A DNA stretch of 64,000 nt from Psychrobacillus sp. INOP01 (GCF_018140925.1 NZ_CP073315.1:2914001-2978000), one strand, 5' to 3'; shown: positions 1 through 8,481, counted from the first letter of the stretch. A program made the numbers and translations. Notes: generated from the letters alone by a model not told the origin.

Positions 1-41
1 TTTAAAGAAAATTCTTTCGTAATAGATAAAGGCTGAGTCAT
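1..41 (-). CDS. Start of a gene running off the left edge (SWIM partner, possibly SNF2-type helicase)
   Basis: The ATG, read leftwards from position 41, overlaps the stop of the SWIM gene as ATGA. It gives the 13 residues MTQPLSITKEFSL before the window ends. The 4-nt overlap shows translational coupling with the upstream SWIM-domain gene. In Bacillus the SWIM protein YwqB is followed by the SNF2-family helicase YwqA, so a helicase is the best guess. That rests on gene order alone, because too little sequence is present for a domain call. Confidence 0.45.
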   Translation of the reverse strand, partial: MTQPLSITKEFSL

Positions 42-1654
42 AATGGTAGGTTTCCTTTCTCTATTTCTTGTTGCAGTGCACGAAGACGGCGATACTTTTC
101 GCGAACATTTTCTACGTATGCATTCCAGAAGTCAGTATCATTCGATTTTTTCGCTACTTGTTTCATTTTTTTCCAAATCCGAACAGCCTGTTTGTAGCTA
201 TACCGATTTTTCTCTTGAATGAAACGCATTGCATAGTGATGATAAAGTGGAAGCAAAACATCTGGAGCCTCTTCTTTTATAACCGAAAGTCCACATGCTT
301 CCGCATACTCAAGTGACGAATTGGCCGATTGATGGAGAGCCATCCAATCATAGTATCGCTTTTCCTTGATGAGTAAGTTCGAATAAGACTGTAAGCCATA
401 CATTCCAAAAGATTGATATATTTTTTCTAACTCTGAAGGCTGCAACTGAACTGTTTCAAATAAAAGCTCTAATCTACGGATGAGTATAACACGTGATGGA
501 TTTAGTATTACCTCGTTTAAGTAATAAGAAACATGAGGCAGCAGCTTTCGAGCTAAGTTGGTACCTAATTCTTTTTTGCCAGTTTGAAGCGCCTTTTCAC
601 ATACTTCTACCCACTCAAGTAACTGGTTTCCTTCCATTTTTTCCGCAGCTAATAATAGTTCATCGGTCATGGACAAGGTTAAGTAAAAGTATGGTAGGAC
701 CATATTTAATGGCACATCATCTTCTATAGTCTCTAGAGCCTCTAAGTATTTAACTTCTTTCATTCTTTTATTTTTGTCGGTTACGAGCGCATCCCAAAAG
801 GACAGATATACCTGCTTTCGATAGTGTACAAGGTTTTCCAGATCAAAGTAAAAATGATGAACTCGCACCATTATTTCATCGTAAAATGGATCGGCTGCGA
901 ACATACGCGGCTTAGATGATAGTTGGTTTAAATGATCATTCAGCTCATCCAGGTATTCGTTTAAAAAATGAAGAACTCGATTTTGCATATTCGACTGTGC
1001 AAGAGGTTCGATATATGGCCAAGACTTTATGAGTATAGAAAGTTCCACATACACATCAAAAATAGGCTGCCACTCTCGTTCAAATGGACGGGACTTTCGA
1101 ATTTGCGATTTCAAATCATGAATAGCAAATTCAAGTAAATAAAAACTTGTAGGTGGATAATTAGAGATGAATTTACGGAAAAAGTTTTCGACAATAATAT
1201 CCCAACTTCTAGGACTACGTTCATCCTTTAGTAAAGTAAGTTGGACCTGGTCAGCCTGTGAACGCCATTCAGAAATCCACGTAGACAAGGAATCATTTTG
1301 TTGATACAAATAAAAAACCGCTGCCACAATATGTCTACACGGCTTATGTATAGGACAAGGGCAGTGAAAATTATCTTTGGTAATATGATAGGTCACTTCA
1401 ATATTCGTCACATCGCGTATCGTAAAATCGACCCGATGCTCCTGAGGGTAATAATTCGTTATAGAAACAGCGCCGTTACGCACAAAAAAAGCGGCACGAC
1501 GGACAAGCTCCTCATCCTCTAACAAAGCAGGATGTAGCTTTCTCGCAATCGTATCCATAGACTGGTGAATCTGTTTATTATAATGGGTTGCAAGTTTTTG
1601 ATAAGAAGTAAGGTTCAAACGGATCTCTCCTAAGAAAAAAGGCTTTCCTTCCAT
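38..1654 (-). CDS. SWIM zinc-finger protein (YwqB-like)
   Basis: A 538-residue protein with one clear SWIM zinc-binding signature near the N-terminus: C98-P-C100, then C106-R-H108 (CxC...CxH). The rest is a long, mostly helical region without a motif I recognise. SWIM domains bind DNA or protein partners and often occur next to, or fused with, SNF2/DEAD helicases. Here the gene overlaps a downstream gene by 4 nt, as the Bacillus ywqB-ywqA pair does. It is therefore probably the substrate-binding partner of a helicase in DNA metabolism. The SWIM motif is seen directly; the function is inferred. Confidence 0.8.
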   Translation of the reverse strand: MEGKPFFLGEIRLNLTSYQKLATHYNKQIHQSMDTIARKLHPALLEDEELVRRAAFFVRNGAVSITNYYPQEHRVDFTIRDVTNIEVTYHITKDNFHCPCPIHKPCRHIVAAVFYLYQQNDSLSTWISEWRSQADQVQLTLLKDERSPRSWDIIVENFFRKFISNYPPTSFYLLEFAIHDLKSQIRKSRPFEREWQPIFDVYVELSILIKSWPYIEPLAQSNMQNRVLHFLNEYLDELNDHLNQLSSKPRMFAADPFYDEIMVRVHHFYFDLENLVHYRKQVYLSFWDALVTDKNKRMKEVKYLEALETIEDDVPLNMVLPYFYLTLSMTDELLLAAEKMEGNQLLEWVEVCEKALQTGKKELGTNLARKLLPHVSYYLNEVILNPSRVILIRRLELLFETVQLQPSELEKIYQSFGMYGLQSYSNLLIKEKRYYDWMALHQSANSSLEYAEACGLSVIKEEAPDVLLPLYHHYAMRFIQEKNRYSYKQAVRIWKKMKQVAKKSNDTDFWNAYVENVREKYRRLRALQQEIEKGNLPL

Positions 1655-1724
1655 TATACGTATAAAACCTGTTGATTAAAAGCTGAACCTAAAACAATTT
1701 GACTAAAAGGCGACGTAATAATAG

Positions 1725-1762
1725 AAAAAGCCTTTACTTATCATGATGTAAGTAAAAGCTTT
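1725..1762 (-). terminator. Rho-independent terminator of the XRE gene
   Basis: On the minus strand, a stem of about 14 bp (AAAGCTTTTACTTA with TAAGTAAAGGCTTT, one mismatch) has an 8-nt loop and is followed by T-rich sequence. It begins at the stop codon of the XRE gene. Confidence 0.7.
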
Positions 1763-2159
1763 AATCTTTTTTTAGTCGATTTAAAATATATCTTCTTCGT
1801 TCTTTGTCACTCTCAGCAGAATTAACAATATCCATTGTGAAATCACGATATTCTTTCAAGTGAATGACTTCGTTGACATACTCATCCTGAAAGGTTTCTA
1901 TGTATCTTGCTTTACTTTCCCTAGCCTCTAAGATCGGATCTTCGCTTTTATAGCGCTTATCCTGGAGCATATATAAAAATTGATCATCTGGAATTTTGTA
2001 TTTTTCTTTTATTTTTGCAAGTAACTCGAGGGAAATACCAAGATCGCCTTTTTCATATTTTGATAATGCGGAATGATCAATCCCTAAAATTTTAGCAGCT
2101 TCCATTTGTGTGATGTCTAGTTTTTCACGATAAGCACGCAAATGCTCCCCAAATGCCAT
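1761..2159 (-). CDS. XRE-family helix-turn-helix transcription regulator
   Basis: A 132-residue protein. Residues 5-60 form a Cro/CI-type HTH (ITQMEAAKILGIDHSALSKYEKG), in which a recognition helix follows the conserved Q-x-x-x-A pattern. The C-terminal half is charged and helical, with no ligand domain I recognise. I chose the ATG at 2159 because GGGAGGG lies about 6 nt upstream. The in-frame ATGs further out, at 2165 and beyond, lie against or before that ribosome binding site. It is a single-gene unit with its own terminator. The target is unknown; autoregulation is common in this family. Confidence 0.85.
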   Translation of the reverse strand: MAFGEHLRAYREKLDITQMEAAKILGIDHSALSKYEKGDLGISLELLAKIKEKYKIPDDQFLYMLQDKRYKSEDPILEARESKARYIETFQDEYVNEVIHLKEYRDFTMDIVNSAESDKERRRYILNRLKKD

Positions 2160-2325
2160 ATTCATCCCTCCCATATACAATGCAAGGAGAGCGAAATTAG
2201 AAGGGCAATGATTAAAAATCGCTAAATTGGAGATATTCGTAAAAAAAACGAGTGTTTATAGTATAAGGAATATACATCTGCTGACATTAATGAGAAATAT
2301 AGTAATTAATATAATGTGAAAGGAA

Positions 2326-2700
2326 GTGATAGATATCGAAAGAATACAATTTTACATACCGTCCATATTTGAGTTTCATGATAATCATTCAAGAAGGAAG
2401 GAGGAAGATATAAAGGTTGTTGGTGTTAAGAAAAAGTACGTTGAGTATTTTAGTGGATATCGTGAAAAAGAGATGACCCATATTGATCAAATTGTTGCGG
2501 AGGATTTCACTGTTTATGATTTACAACTCGATTGTAACGCTAACCTATTATCTTTTTATTTGGAACATGAAGGGGAGTCTAATCAATCAAAAGTACTCGA
2601 AAAAGTATTTCAAACGTTTATCGTTGAATACAACCCGCGGTCATTCGGCTATTTCACCATAGCGAAAGGAAAACATAGACCAAGAACTCTCATAAAATAA
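2326..2700 (+). CDS. Hypothetical small protein with an awkward start
   Basis: About 124 residues, soluble, mixed alpha/beta in character, with no motif I recognise. The frame is closed upstream by TGA at 2317. The only ordinary start codon is GTG 2326, which lies inside a near-perfect Shine-Dalgarno sequence (AAGGAAGTGAT, 2320-2330). That places the start too close to the ribosome binding site. ATC at 2335 would be spaced normally but is a rare start codon. Either a rare start is used or the 5' end has decayed. A terminator follows the gene directly. The function is unknown. Confidence 0.5.
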   Translation: MIDIERIQFYIPSIFEFHDNHSRRKEEDIKVVGVKKKYVEYFSGYREKEMTHIDQIVAEDFTVYDLQLDCNANLLSFYLEHEGESNQSKVLEKVFQTFIVEYNPRSFGYFTIAKGKHRPRTLIK

Positions 2701-2712
2701 GATCATGTTTTT

Positions 2713-2746
2713 AAAAGCGGATACAGAGTGCATTCGCTTTTTTTTT
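2713..2746 (+). terminator. Rho-independent terminator
   Basis: The stem AAAAGCGGAT / ATTCGCTTTT is followed by a run of nine T, immediately downstream of the 2326-2700 gene. Confidence 0.65.
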
Positions 2747-2867
2747 CTGGAAAATTTATGTGCTAGTTGAATTGTCGAAAACAATTAGCAACGGCTTTAA
2801 TCTCGTATAAAAAGGATTATCCCCTGAACATAACTCTCACTACATACATGGAAAATTACTCCCTCTA

Positions 2868-2979
2868 GCGAGTAGATGTTACTTGAGCGCAAGTATTTAA
2901 ATCATGATAGCAAGTAAATCCTTCACGAATGCAAGTAAATAAAGAAAGAGCGCAACTATCCAGCAGTGATGAGCAAGTA
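2868..2979 (+). repeat. 21-bp-phased word array, GCAAGTAA family (copy 1)
   Basis: Six copies of a GCAAGTAA-type word have their G at 2868, 2889, 2910, 2931, 2952 and 2973, exactly 21 bp apart. Variants include GCGAGTAG at 2868 and GCAACTAT at 2952. The filler between words is not conserved. It lies in a 400-bp intergenic region downstream of the terminator at 2713-2746. The same word family recurs at 12574-12643, 19591-19980 and 21215-21570. Confidence 0.8.
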
Positions 2980-3117
2980 AATGAACCAAGCAAAAAAAGC
3001 CATTTGCGCTAAGTATTTCCCATCTATTAAGAATATTTAATGCCATTAACTACACGAAATTGAGAAAATGTGATAAACTAATAGTAATCAGAAAATTCTA
3101 TTAAAGGAGGGGAGAAT

Positions 3118-3567
3118 ATGATACTAGTACAGTTAATGAAACCATTTTATACAAAGTTTGAAGGGAACAGTATTAAGATGGTATTTGCCTATCAGTATTT
3201 TTCCATAAGGAAAGATGATGAGTTGTTTCATTTTATACCAGTGGAGGGCAAAGAAATCATTTTAAATGCTCAGACATTACAGGTAGAAAATTTGTCGGAA
3301 GTATTTGTTTTTCAAAAAGGGAATAGGTTTATAAGATTGCCACTCTATCAATTATTGCTTGTGTCAGATATTCATACACATTTACAAACAATTTTAGAAG
3401 AAGCAAACCAAGATACACAAGAAGTCCCAATTGAAGGAGCAGAAGAAGTCATCGAATTACTAGAACAACAAAACTTAGAGCGCTTGATTGACTTTGCTTT
3501 GACGACAAGAGATGAGTCATTATTCAACAAACTACAACAGTATAAAAAAAATAATGGAGGATGTTAA
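3118..3567 (+). CDS. IDEAL-domain protein
   Basis: A 149-residue cytoplasmic protein. The C-terminus carries the short IDEAL signature (residues about 119-140, LIDFALTTRDESLF), seen in several small Bacillales proteins of poorly defined role. The N-terminal 90 residues resemble nothing I can name. The start ATG at 3118 follows AAAGGAGGGGAGAAT, a strong ribosome binding site. It is a single-gene unit with a clear terminator. The domain is recognisable from the motif; the function is unknown, and protein-protein interaction is only a guess from the family. Confidence 0.75.
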   Translation: MILVQLMKPFYTKFEGNSIKMVFAYQYFSIRKDDELFHFIPVEGKEIILNAQTLQVENLSEVFVFQKGNRFIRLPLYQLLLVSDIHTHLQTILEEANQDTQEVPIEGAEEVIELLEQQNLERLIDFALTTRDESLFNKLQQYKKNNGGC

Positions 3568-3589
3568 ATTGAATAACCTTATCAAATAG

Positions 3590-3632
3590 AAAACACCTAA
3601 CGAATAGAAGTATTTCGATAGGTGTTTTTATG
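3590..3632 (+). terminator. Rho-independent terminator
   Basis: AAACACCTA pairs with TAGGTGTTT, and an inner CGAA/TTCG helix extends the stem. It is followed by TTTT. It ends the IDEAL gene and also faces the small minus-strand gene that follows. Confidence 0.75.
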
Positions 3633-3643
3633 TGCTTTCCAAT

Positions 3644-3745
3644 TTAATAGGATGTAAAAAAGTAAAGGAACAACACAAATCCGCTTGATCCGAGTACTCC
3701 AAACAAAATGTCCCCCCAATTAAATCCAAACTTGTCGATTTTCAT
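3644..3745 (-). CDS. 33-residue single-pass membrane peptide
   Basis: A very small gene with good translation signals: AAAGGAG about 10 nt before ATG 3745, then 33 codons to TAA. The peptide begins MKIDKFGFNWGD and continues as one hydrophobic stretch (ILFGVLGSSGFVLFLYFF), so it should be a single membrane helix with a short charged N-terminus. It is convergent with the IDEAL gene. No function can be assigned. The ribosome binding site, the complete frame and the clean amphipathic-plus-hydrophobic layout make it more likely real than not. Confidence 0.55.
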   Translation of the reverse strand: MKIDKFGFNWGDILFGVLGSSGFVLFLYFFTSY

Positions 3746-4085
3746 TTACAAACACTCCTTTCCTGTCAATTTCCCGGGAAATAACTCGATTATTAAATTT
3801 GTCGTAAAACTGTTTTAAAAGTTACATTTATACTCTCCTAAACTGAAAGAAATTAATCGTTTTCAAGCGAACTATTATTCTGCATTAAAGTGCAGGCTGG
3901 TTAAAGTCGCCACTTCGTGTGGCAACATCGGTACTAGTCCGACCAGTACGTCATATGACTCTCTCTTCAAGGATTGACCGAGTGCTGGTCACTTAGGCAT
4001 TGCTGAACGAAGCGGCATTATTTACCTGAGGTCCTATAACAATAATTGTGAGATGAATAAAACCTCAATTAAGAGTCCTTAAAGA
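3746..4085. other. Non-coding stretch with hairpins upstream of the flagellin gene
   Basis: About 340 bases without a credible reading frame. A perfect hairpin GCCAC-TTCGT-GTGGC lies near 3908-3922, and GACCAG (about 3941) can pair with CTGGTC (about 3985). I could not match it to a riboswitch class I know, and the best flagellin promoter lies downstream of it. It may hold a small RNA or control elements. Confidence 0.35.
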
Positions 4086-4116
4086 TTGAAAGTTACTAGA
4101 GTAACGACGATATAAT
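4086..4116 (+). promoter_or_regulatory. Overlapping sigma-D-like and sigma-A-like promoter of flagellin
   Basis: The sigma-D reading is GAAA at 4088-4091, 14 nt, then GACGATAT at 4106-4113, against the known TAAA / GCCGATAT consensus. The sigma-A reading over the same bases is TTGAAA at 4086-4091, 19 nt, then a perfect TATAAT at 4111-4116. The ribosome binding site AAAGGAG at 4131 leaves a short leader. Sigma-D control is normal for Bacillus flagellin, but here both readings fit imperfectly. Confidence 0.5.
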
Positions 4117-4142
4117 GGTTAACGGATCAAAAAGGAGCTGAG

Positions 4143-4958
4143 ATGATGCTTGGAAATTGGAATGCTACTGGATTATCTATTTTGCGGAACATGAACTCCC
4201 AATGGTCAATGGTAAATAAGTCGATGGAACGCATTTCTTCCGGGTATCGTATAAACCGAGCGGGTGATGATCCTGCAGGTCTAGCTATCTCTGAAAAAAT
4301 GCGCGCACAAATTCGTGGATTAGGACAGGCTTCGAGAAATATTCAGGATGGGATTTCCCTTGTCCAAACTGCAGAAGGTGCACTTAATGAAACACATTCT
4401 ATTTTGCAAAGGATGAGAGAACTAAGTGTTCAATCCGCAAATGACACGTTAACCGACAAGGATCGAGAGCAATTAGCAATAGAATTTGAAGAATTAAAAA
4501 AAGAAGTGTCTAGAATTTCAAAAGACACTGAGTTCAATACAAAGCCGTTATTAGATGGATCTCAAACCTCTCTTAAGATTCAAGCTGGTGCAAATGCCGG
4601 ACAATATATCGAACTGTCCTTAGGTAATATGGGTGCCGCTAGTATTGGTATACAGGATTTATCCATTTCTACGAGAGATGGTGCAGATAATGCGATTGGG
4701 GAACTAGATAAGGCCCTTCAAAAAGTATCCAGTGAACGCTCCAAAATGGGAGCTTATACAAATCGAATGGAACATGCCTATAATAATGCAATTAATATGG
4801 AAGAAAATCTGATAGCAGCGGAATCTAGAATTAGAGATGTAGATATTGCAAAGGAAATGATGGCACTCACTAAAGCTAGTCTATTAATGCAAGCCAATCA
4901 ATATGTTCTAAGCTTGCATATGCAACAAGCACAGGGAGTACTGCAACTTCTCAAATAA
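4143..4958 (+). CDS. Flagellin (divergent orphan copy)
   Basis: A 271-residue flagellin. The D0/D1 N-terminal helices are clear (SMERISSGYRINRAGDDPAG, then LAISEKMRAQIRG), and the C-terminal half ends with RDVDIAKEMM...VLQLLK. There is only a short central segment, so the surface domain is minimal. The first 15 residues (MMLGNWNATGLSILR) differ from the usual MRINHNIAALNT start, and the C-terminus lacks the usual ANQ-rich segment. It stands alone, without fliD, csrA or fliW nearby. It may be a minor or specialised filament subunit. ATG 4143 and 4146 are both possible starts behind AAAGGAG. Confidence 0.88.
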   Translation: MMLGNWNATGLSILRNMNSQWSMVNKSMERISSGYRINRAGDDPAGLAISEKMRAQIRGLGQASRNIQDGISLVQTAEGALNETHSILQRMRELSVQSANDTLTDKDREQLAIEFEELKKEVSRISKDTEFNTKPLLDGSQTSLKIQAGANAGQYIELSLGNMGAASIGIQDLSISTRDGADNAIGELDKALQKVSSERSKMGAYTNRMEHAYNNAINMEENLIAAESRIRDVDIAKEMMALTKASLLMQANQYVLSLHMQQAQGVLQLLK

Positions 4959-4959
4959 T

Positions 4960-4983
4960 CTGTTGAGACAACAGTTGTTTTTG
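4960..4983 (+). terminator. Weak terminator after flagellin
   Basis: CTGTTG-AGA-CAACAG is followed by TTGTTTTT directly after the flagellin stop codon. The short stem makes this only a moderate candidate. Confidence 0.4.
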
Positions 4984-5099
4984 ATGGTTGTTTTACTGTT
5001 CAATCCATTTTTACTTTTCATTAATAATATAGAAATTTCTGCAGTTCTTGTAAATTTCAGTTAAGATAGGTTTATAGATATTTAAAAGGGGGAAATGGG

Positions 5100-6479
5100 A
5101 TGAAGAGGTTTACTGTCTTAGCAGCAATCATTATGATTACCGGATTAATCTTAGCTCCGATTTCCACATTGGCAGCATCACTAGATGAAGTGAAGAGTAT
5201 AGTTAGTGTGCATTACAAAGGAGAACTACCCTCTAATATAGAAGGAATAAATTCTATTGATGAGCTAATGGAGCAGTTAGATCCCTATTCTGCTTATTTT
5301 ACGAGTGAAGAATATGAGGCATATACAAACACCATCAATAATACAACGACTGGCATTGGTGTGACCATTGAGGAACATGCGAGTGGAATTCAAATTGTCG
5401 GCACGTTTGAAGGAGCAGCAGGAGGGCAAGCTGGAATTTCTCCTGGTGATATTATTCTTTCAGTCGATGGTATATCGACAATTGGTATGGCAGTTCAACA
5501 AGCTTCTTCAATCATCACGGGTAAAGAAGGAACTACAGTACAGCTACTGATTTTGAAAAGTAACAATACAAAACAAATGTATAACATAACGCGTAAGAAA
5601 TTTACCATTCCTGTCGTAACAAAAGAACTCTTGGCAGGCAATATAGGGTATATAGGGATGAATTCATTTTCAGATGATGGAGCAGTCCTTGTACAAAAAG
5701 CAAAAGTCGAACTTCAAAAGCTAGGTGCAATTTCGTTTATACTCGACTTACGTAATAATGGCGGCGGATATGTACATACAGCCGAAGAACTTATTGGATT
5801 ATTTCCCAACAGCCCCGATGCATTTAAAATTATTACAACTAGTGAGTCTACGTTAACTAAATCGACTAAGCAAACCTCATTATTTCCTGCAAACACGAAA
5901 GTACTAGTCAATGGGTATAGTGCGAGTGCTTCTGAAATGACTGCTGCAGCGCTACTAGACCAAAACTCTGCATCCCTTTATGGGCAGACGACATACGGAA
6001 AAGGTTCGATGCAATCATTTTTTAGCCTTTCTGATGGATCTATTTTAAAGCTGACGATTGCAAACTTTACTGGACCTAAAGGTACTCCTATTCACAAAAC
6101 TGGCGTGAAGCCGAACTATGAAACAGTGGTAGGTTACGAGCTAATACAAGCACACAAAGATGCATTAGTGGAAGCAAATAAAAACTATAAAAAAATATCC
6201 GCATTACATAATGTACCGACAACGAAACAATTTACCATTACTTTTTCCAACAATATAGTACAAAACGAAAAGCAAAAAGTGGAATTAGTAAAACTAGGAA
6301 CTACCGATATCGTTCCGGTAACAATTGAACCAAAATCATCGAAACAGTTCGTTGTCACACCAACAGCACCACTAGAAAAAGGAGCAGACTATCTACTACT
6401 CATCCATCCGACTTTCCAAACGAATGAAGGGATCCTGATGAAAAACGGTGCTTATGTGGAAGTAACTGTTCAACCATAA
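5100..6479 (+). CDS. Secreted S41 C-terminal processing peptidase with PDZ and C-terminal Ig-like domain
   Basis: A 459-residue CtpB-type serine peptidase. Signal peptide residues 1-26 (cleavage after LAA). PDZ domain about 80-155 (GIGVTIEEH, SPGDIILSVDG). S41 core about 170-345, with DLRNNGGG at 216-223. The catalytic set S276-D287-K301 is deduced from its exact match to the spacing of the E. coli Tsp residues (Ser, +11 Asp, +25 Lys). The last 90 residues, after NVPTTKQFTITFSN, look like an SbsA-type Ig-like domain, which is unusual for this family and suggests wall association. It is first in an operon with a membrane protein and an adaptor protein, with 16 nt to the next gene. The substrate is unknown. 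Confidence 0.88.
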   Translation: MKRFTVLAAIIMITGLILAPISTLAASLDEVKSIVSVHYKGELPSNIEGINSIDELMEQLDPYSAYFTSEEYEAYTNTINNTTTGIGVTIEEHASGIQIVGTFEGAAGGQAGISPGDIILSVDGISTIGMAVQQASSIITGKEGTTVQLLILKSNNTKQMYNITRKKFTIPVVTKELLAGNIGYIGMNSFSDDGAVLVQKAKVELQKLGAISFILDLRNNGGGYVHTAEELIGLFPNSPDAFKIITTSESTLTKSTKQTSLFPANTKVLVNGYSASASEMTAAALLDQNSASLYGQTTYGKGSMQSFFSLSDGSILKLTIANFTGPKGTPIHKTGVKPNYETVVGYELIQAHKDALVEANKNYKKISALHNVPTTKQFTITFSNNIVQNEKQKVELVKLGTTDIVPVTIEPKSSKQFVVTPTAPLEKGADYLLLIHPTFQTNEGILMKNGAYVEVTVQP

Positions 6480-6495
6480 GAGGGGGAACGCTTGA

Positions 6496-7179
6496 ATGTT
6501 TTTTGAATTTCGGTTTTGGAAATATCTTTTCAATAGAAATGAACTCATTGTATCGTTAAAGGATGACGCAACGATGCGAGGCTTTCAGAGTCGGGTATGG
6601 TTCGTCGCGATCTTTGGAGTCCTATTATACGCACTACGAGATATTTGGGGATTACATACGGAAGAACTAACGGCTTTATTTGTCAACGGCTATGAAGATA
6701 CTTTTACGATTGCTAGAATTACCTCTTTAATAGGAACAATTTTATGGTCTTTACTATATATGGGCTTTCATTTCTTTGTAATTGCGTTTATTTTACATAA
6801 AATTACGGATGTGGAATTATCAAAAGTAGCGGTACTACAATTATTCGTCGTAGCACTTTTATTAATGGAAAAAGCATTTAACTATATCTTATATGCTATA
6901 GTTGGCTACGCAACGGATTACTCCGTCCTCTCATTTGGCCCACTAGCAGTAACGTTTATCGAACATTCGTATGTCAATTATTTCTTTAATGAATTATCCC
7001 TATTTACAGGTTTAATAATTGCTATTCAGTATCATTTTTTACGATCTTTTACAACGATTTCCACTCGTAATCTATTTCTTATATTAATAGTAATTCAATT
7101 AATTTTAGCCATCATCACAGCGGGCTTTGAAGTACTCCCAATTGAATCATGGATCGAGGGGGGCAAACCAAATGAATAA
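6496..7179 (+). CDS. Polytopic membrane protein, Yip1-like
   Basis: A 227-residue integral membrane protein with about five hydrophobic segments (roughly residues 35-52, 75-103, 110-135, 170-185 and 195-215). The general layout resembles the Yip1/YIF1 domain family, but I see no signature that proves it. ATG 6496 follows AGGGGGAACGCTTGA. It sits 16 nt after the S41 peptidase and overlaps the adaptor gene by 8 nt, so the three are very likely co-transcribed and may work as one envelope complex. No enzymatic residues are visible. Confidence 0.65.
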   Translation: MFFEFRFWKYLFNRNELIVSLKDDATMRGFQSRVWFVAIFGVLLYALRDIWGLHTEELTALFVNGYEDTFTIARITSLIGTILWSLLYMGFHFFVIAFILHKITDVELSKVAVLQLFVVALLLMEKAFNYILYAIVGYATDYSVLSFGPLAVTFIEHSYVNYFFNELSLFTGLIIAIQYHFLRSFTTISTRNLFLILIVIQLILAIITAGFEVLPIESWIEGGKPNE

Positions 7180-8431
7180 ATGGTTAACTATAGGGATTTC
7201 CATTGTTGTCTCTACTTTTATCGGGGCAAATGCGATTCTAATCTATTCGGATAAAAGTCAAATCAGTCGAACATTTTACGTGAGTGAATATGATCGTGTG
7301 TATGAAAATACATATGCAAAGGAACTAGAAAAAGAATCTATGGTAGTTCCTGCAAATGAGATGTCGGTAACGATTGATGTAGAAGCTGTTAATGATATCG
7401 TTGTCGCGGAGGGAGATCATGTGGAGGAAGGTACCGACCTTGCTACACTGAAGACAGATTCTGCTGAACACCAGCGTTCATTGTGGGAAACAGAGAAACA
7501 GGCTTATACGCTGGAGCAGTCGAAGCTTCGTACTATCATCAGGGATCTAGAATCCGAACGTTCTAAAGCAGATTCTAGTTCATCGGGCGATAGTCAGGCA
7601 ACCGGTGGAACGACAGATGAGATTGTAGATGTAAATGTTCAAGTAGACGTAAATGTTTCCCAAGACGGTAACTTTGCTCAGGCTATAGCTGATGCAAAGC
7701 AAAAACAAGCGGAAATAGATCGTAAAATTCAAATCGTCGATGCTCAACTTGCGCAAGATTCAAGTGGTCTTTCTTTATTAAGTCCGATAAGTGGTACTGT
7801 TTCGACTATCGAAGAGCGTAACGGAAACTATTTCATACACCTATATGCAGATGAAAAATCCGTCATCACTTACGTAAAAGAGTCCGATTGGCACAATATT
7901 GAAGAAGGACAAACTGTGAAAAACTACTCAACCCACCGTGAAGGAGTAGTAGAAGGAAGCATTTCGGGCAAAACACAAGTACCTGCAAATGCATCCAAAT
8001 GGCTAACAGCATACGAACAATTTGAACAGAAAATTGACGAACCTGTCTATGAAGTTCGAATCCAGTTAGCCGAACAACTAGAAACCTTGCCTTTTGCAGC
8101 AAATCTAAACTCAGTAATTATTACAAACCAAGCAGAGAATGCTGTACAGATAAAATCGAAATGGTTACTAAACCGCTCCAAAAAAGTAGCGGAAGTATAC
8201 ACACTCACAAGTGACGGTAGAATCGCTCGGACTCCTGTTACCGTACCATTCGATTTGAAACAACATGCCATCCTTTCGGAAGGACTTAACAATGGTAACG
8301 TCGTCCTCAATGCAGATCAAAAAACAGTCGATGCCGAAGCGTTCCTACCATTCCCATTAGACCTTCCGACCTGGAACAGCATCAAAGCTGTCAGTTGGAA
8401 AGAATATGTAAAATACTTAACGTACAAATAA
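7172..8431 (+). CDS. HlyD/RND-type membrane fusion (adaptor) protein
   Basis: A 419-residue protein. An N-terminal membrane anchor (about residues 4-25) is followed by a biotinyl/lipoyl-like half-motif (IVVAEGDHVEEGTDLATLKTD), a coiled-coil hairpin interrupted by a Ser/Gly-rich loop (about residues 115-190), the second lipoyl half (LLSPISGTVSTIEERNG), and a C-terminal beta domain. This is the layout of periplasmic-adaptor-like proteins such as YknX, but no ABC permease or ATPase accompanies it here. I chose ATG 7172 because GAGGGGGG lies upstream and it overlaps the preceding stop. An ATG 45 nt earlier lacks a ribosome binding site. A strong terminator follows. Confidence 0.75.
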   Translation: MNKWLTIGISIVVSTFIGANAILIYSDKSQISRTFYVSEYDRVYENTYAKELEKESMVVPANEMSVTIDVEAVNDIVVAEGDHVEEGTDLATLKTDSAEHQRSLWETEKQAYTLEQSKLRTIIRDLESERSKADSSSSGDSQATGGTTDEIVDVNVQVDVNVSQDGNFAQAIADAKQKQAEIDRKIQIVDAQLAQDSSGLSLLSPISGTVSTIEERNGNYFIHLYADEKSVITYVKESDWHNIEEGQTVKNYSTHREGVVEGSISGKTQVPANASKWLTAYEQFEQKIDEPVYEVRIQLAEQLETLPFAANLNSVIITNQAENAVQIKSKWLLNRSKKVAEVYTLTSDGRIARTPVTVPFDLKQHAILSEGLNNGNVVLNADQKTVDAEAFLPFPLDLPTWNSIKAVSWKEYVKYLTYK

Positions 8432-8442
8432 ATACCGCCCCG

Positions 8443-8479
8443 AAAAAACCGGAAAGCATTGCACTTTCCGGTTTTTTTT
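8443..8479 (+). terminator. Strong rho-independent terminator
   Basis: ACCGGAAAG / CTTTCCGGT stem with a 7-nt loop, flanked by A6 and T8, so it can work in both directions. The phased array starts within about 10 bp of it. Confidence 0.85.
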
Positions 8480-8481
8480 GT

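Noticed and set aside
3890-4040. Riboswitch upstream of flagellin
   Set aside because: Hairpins are present but match no class I can recall (c-di-GMP types included), and the best promoter lies downstream of them.
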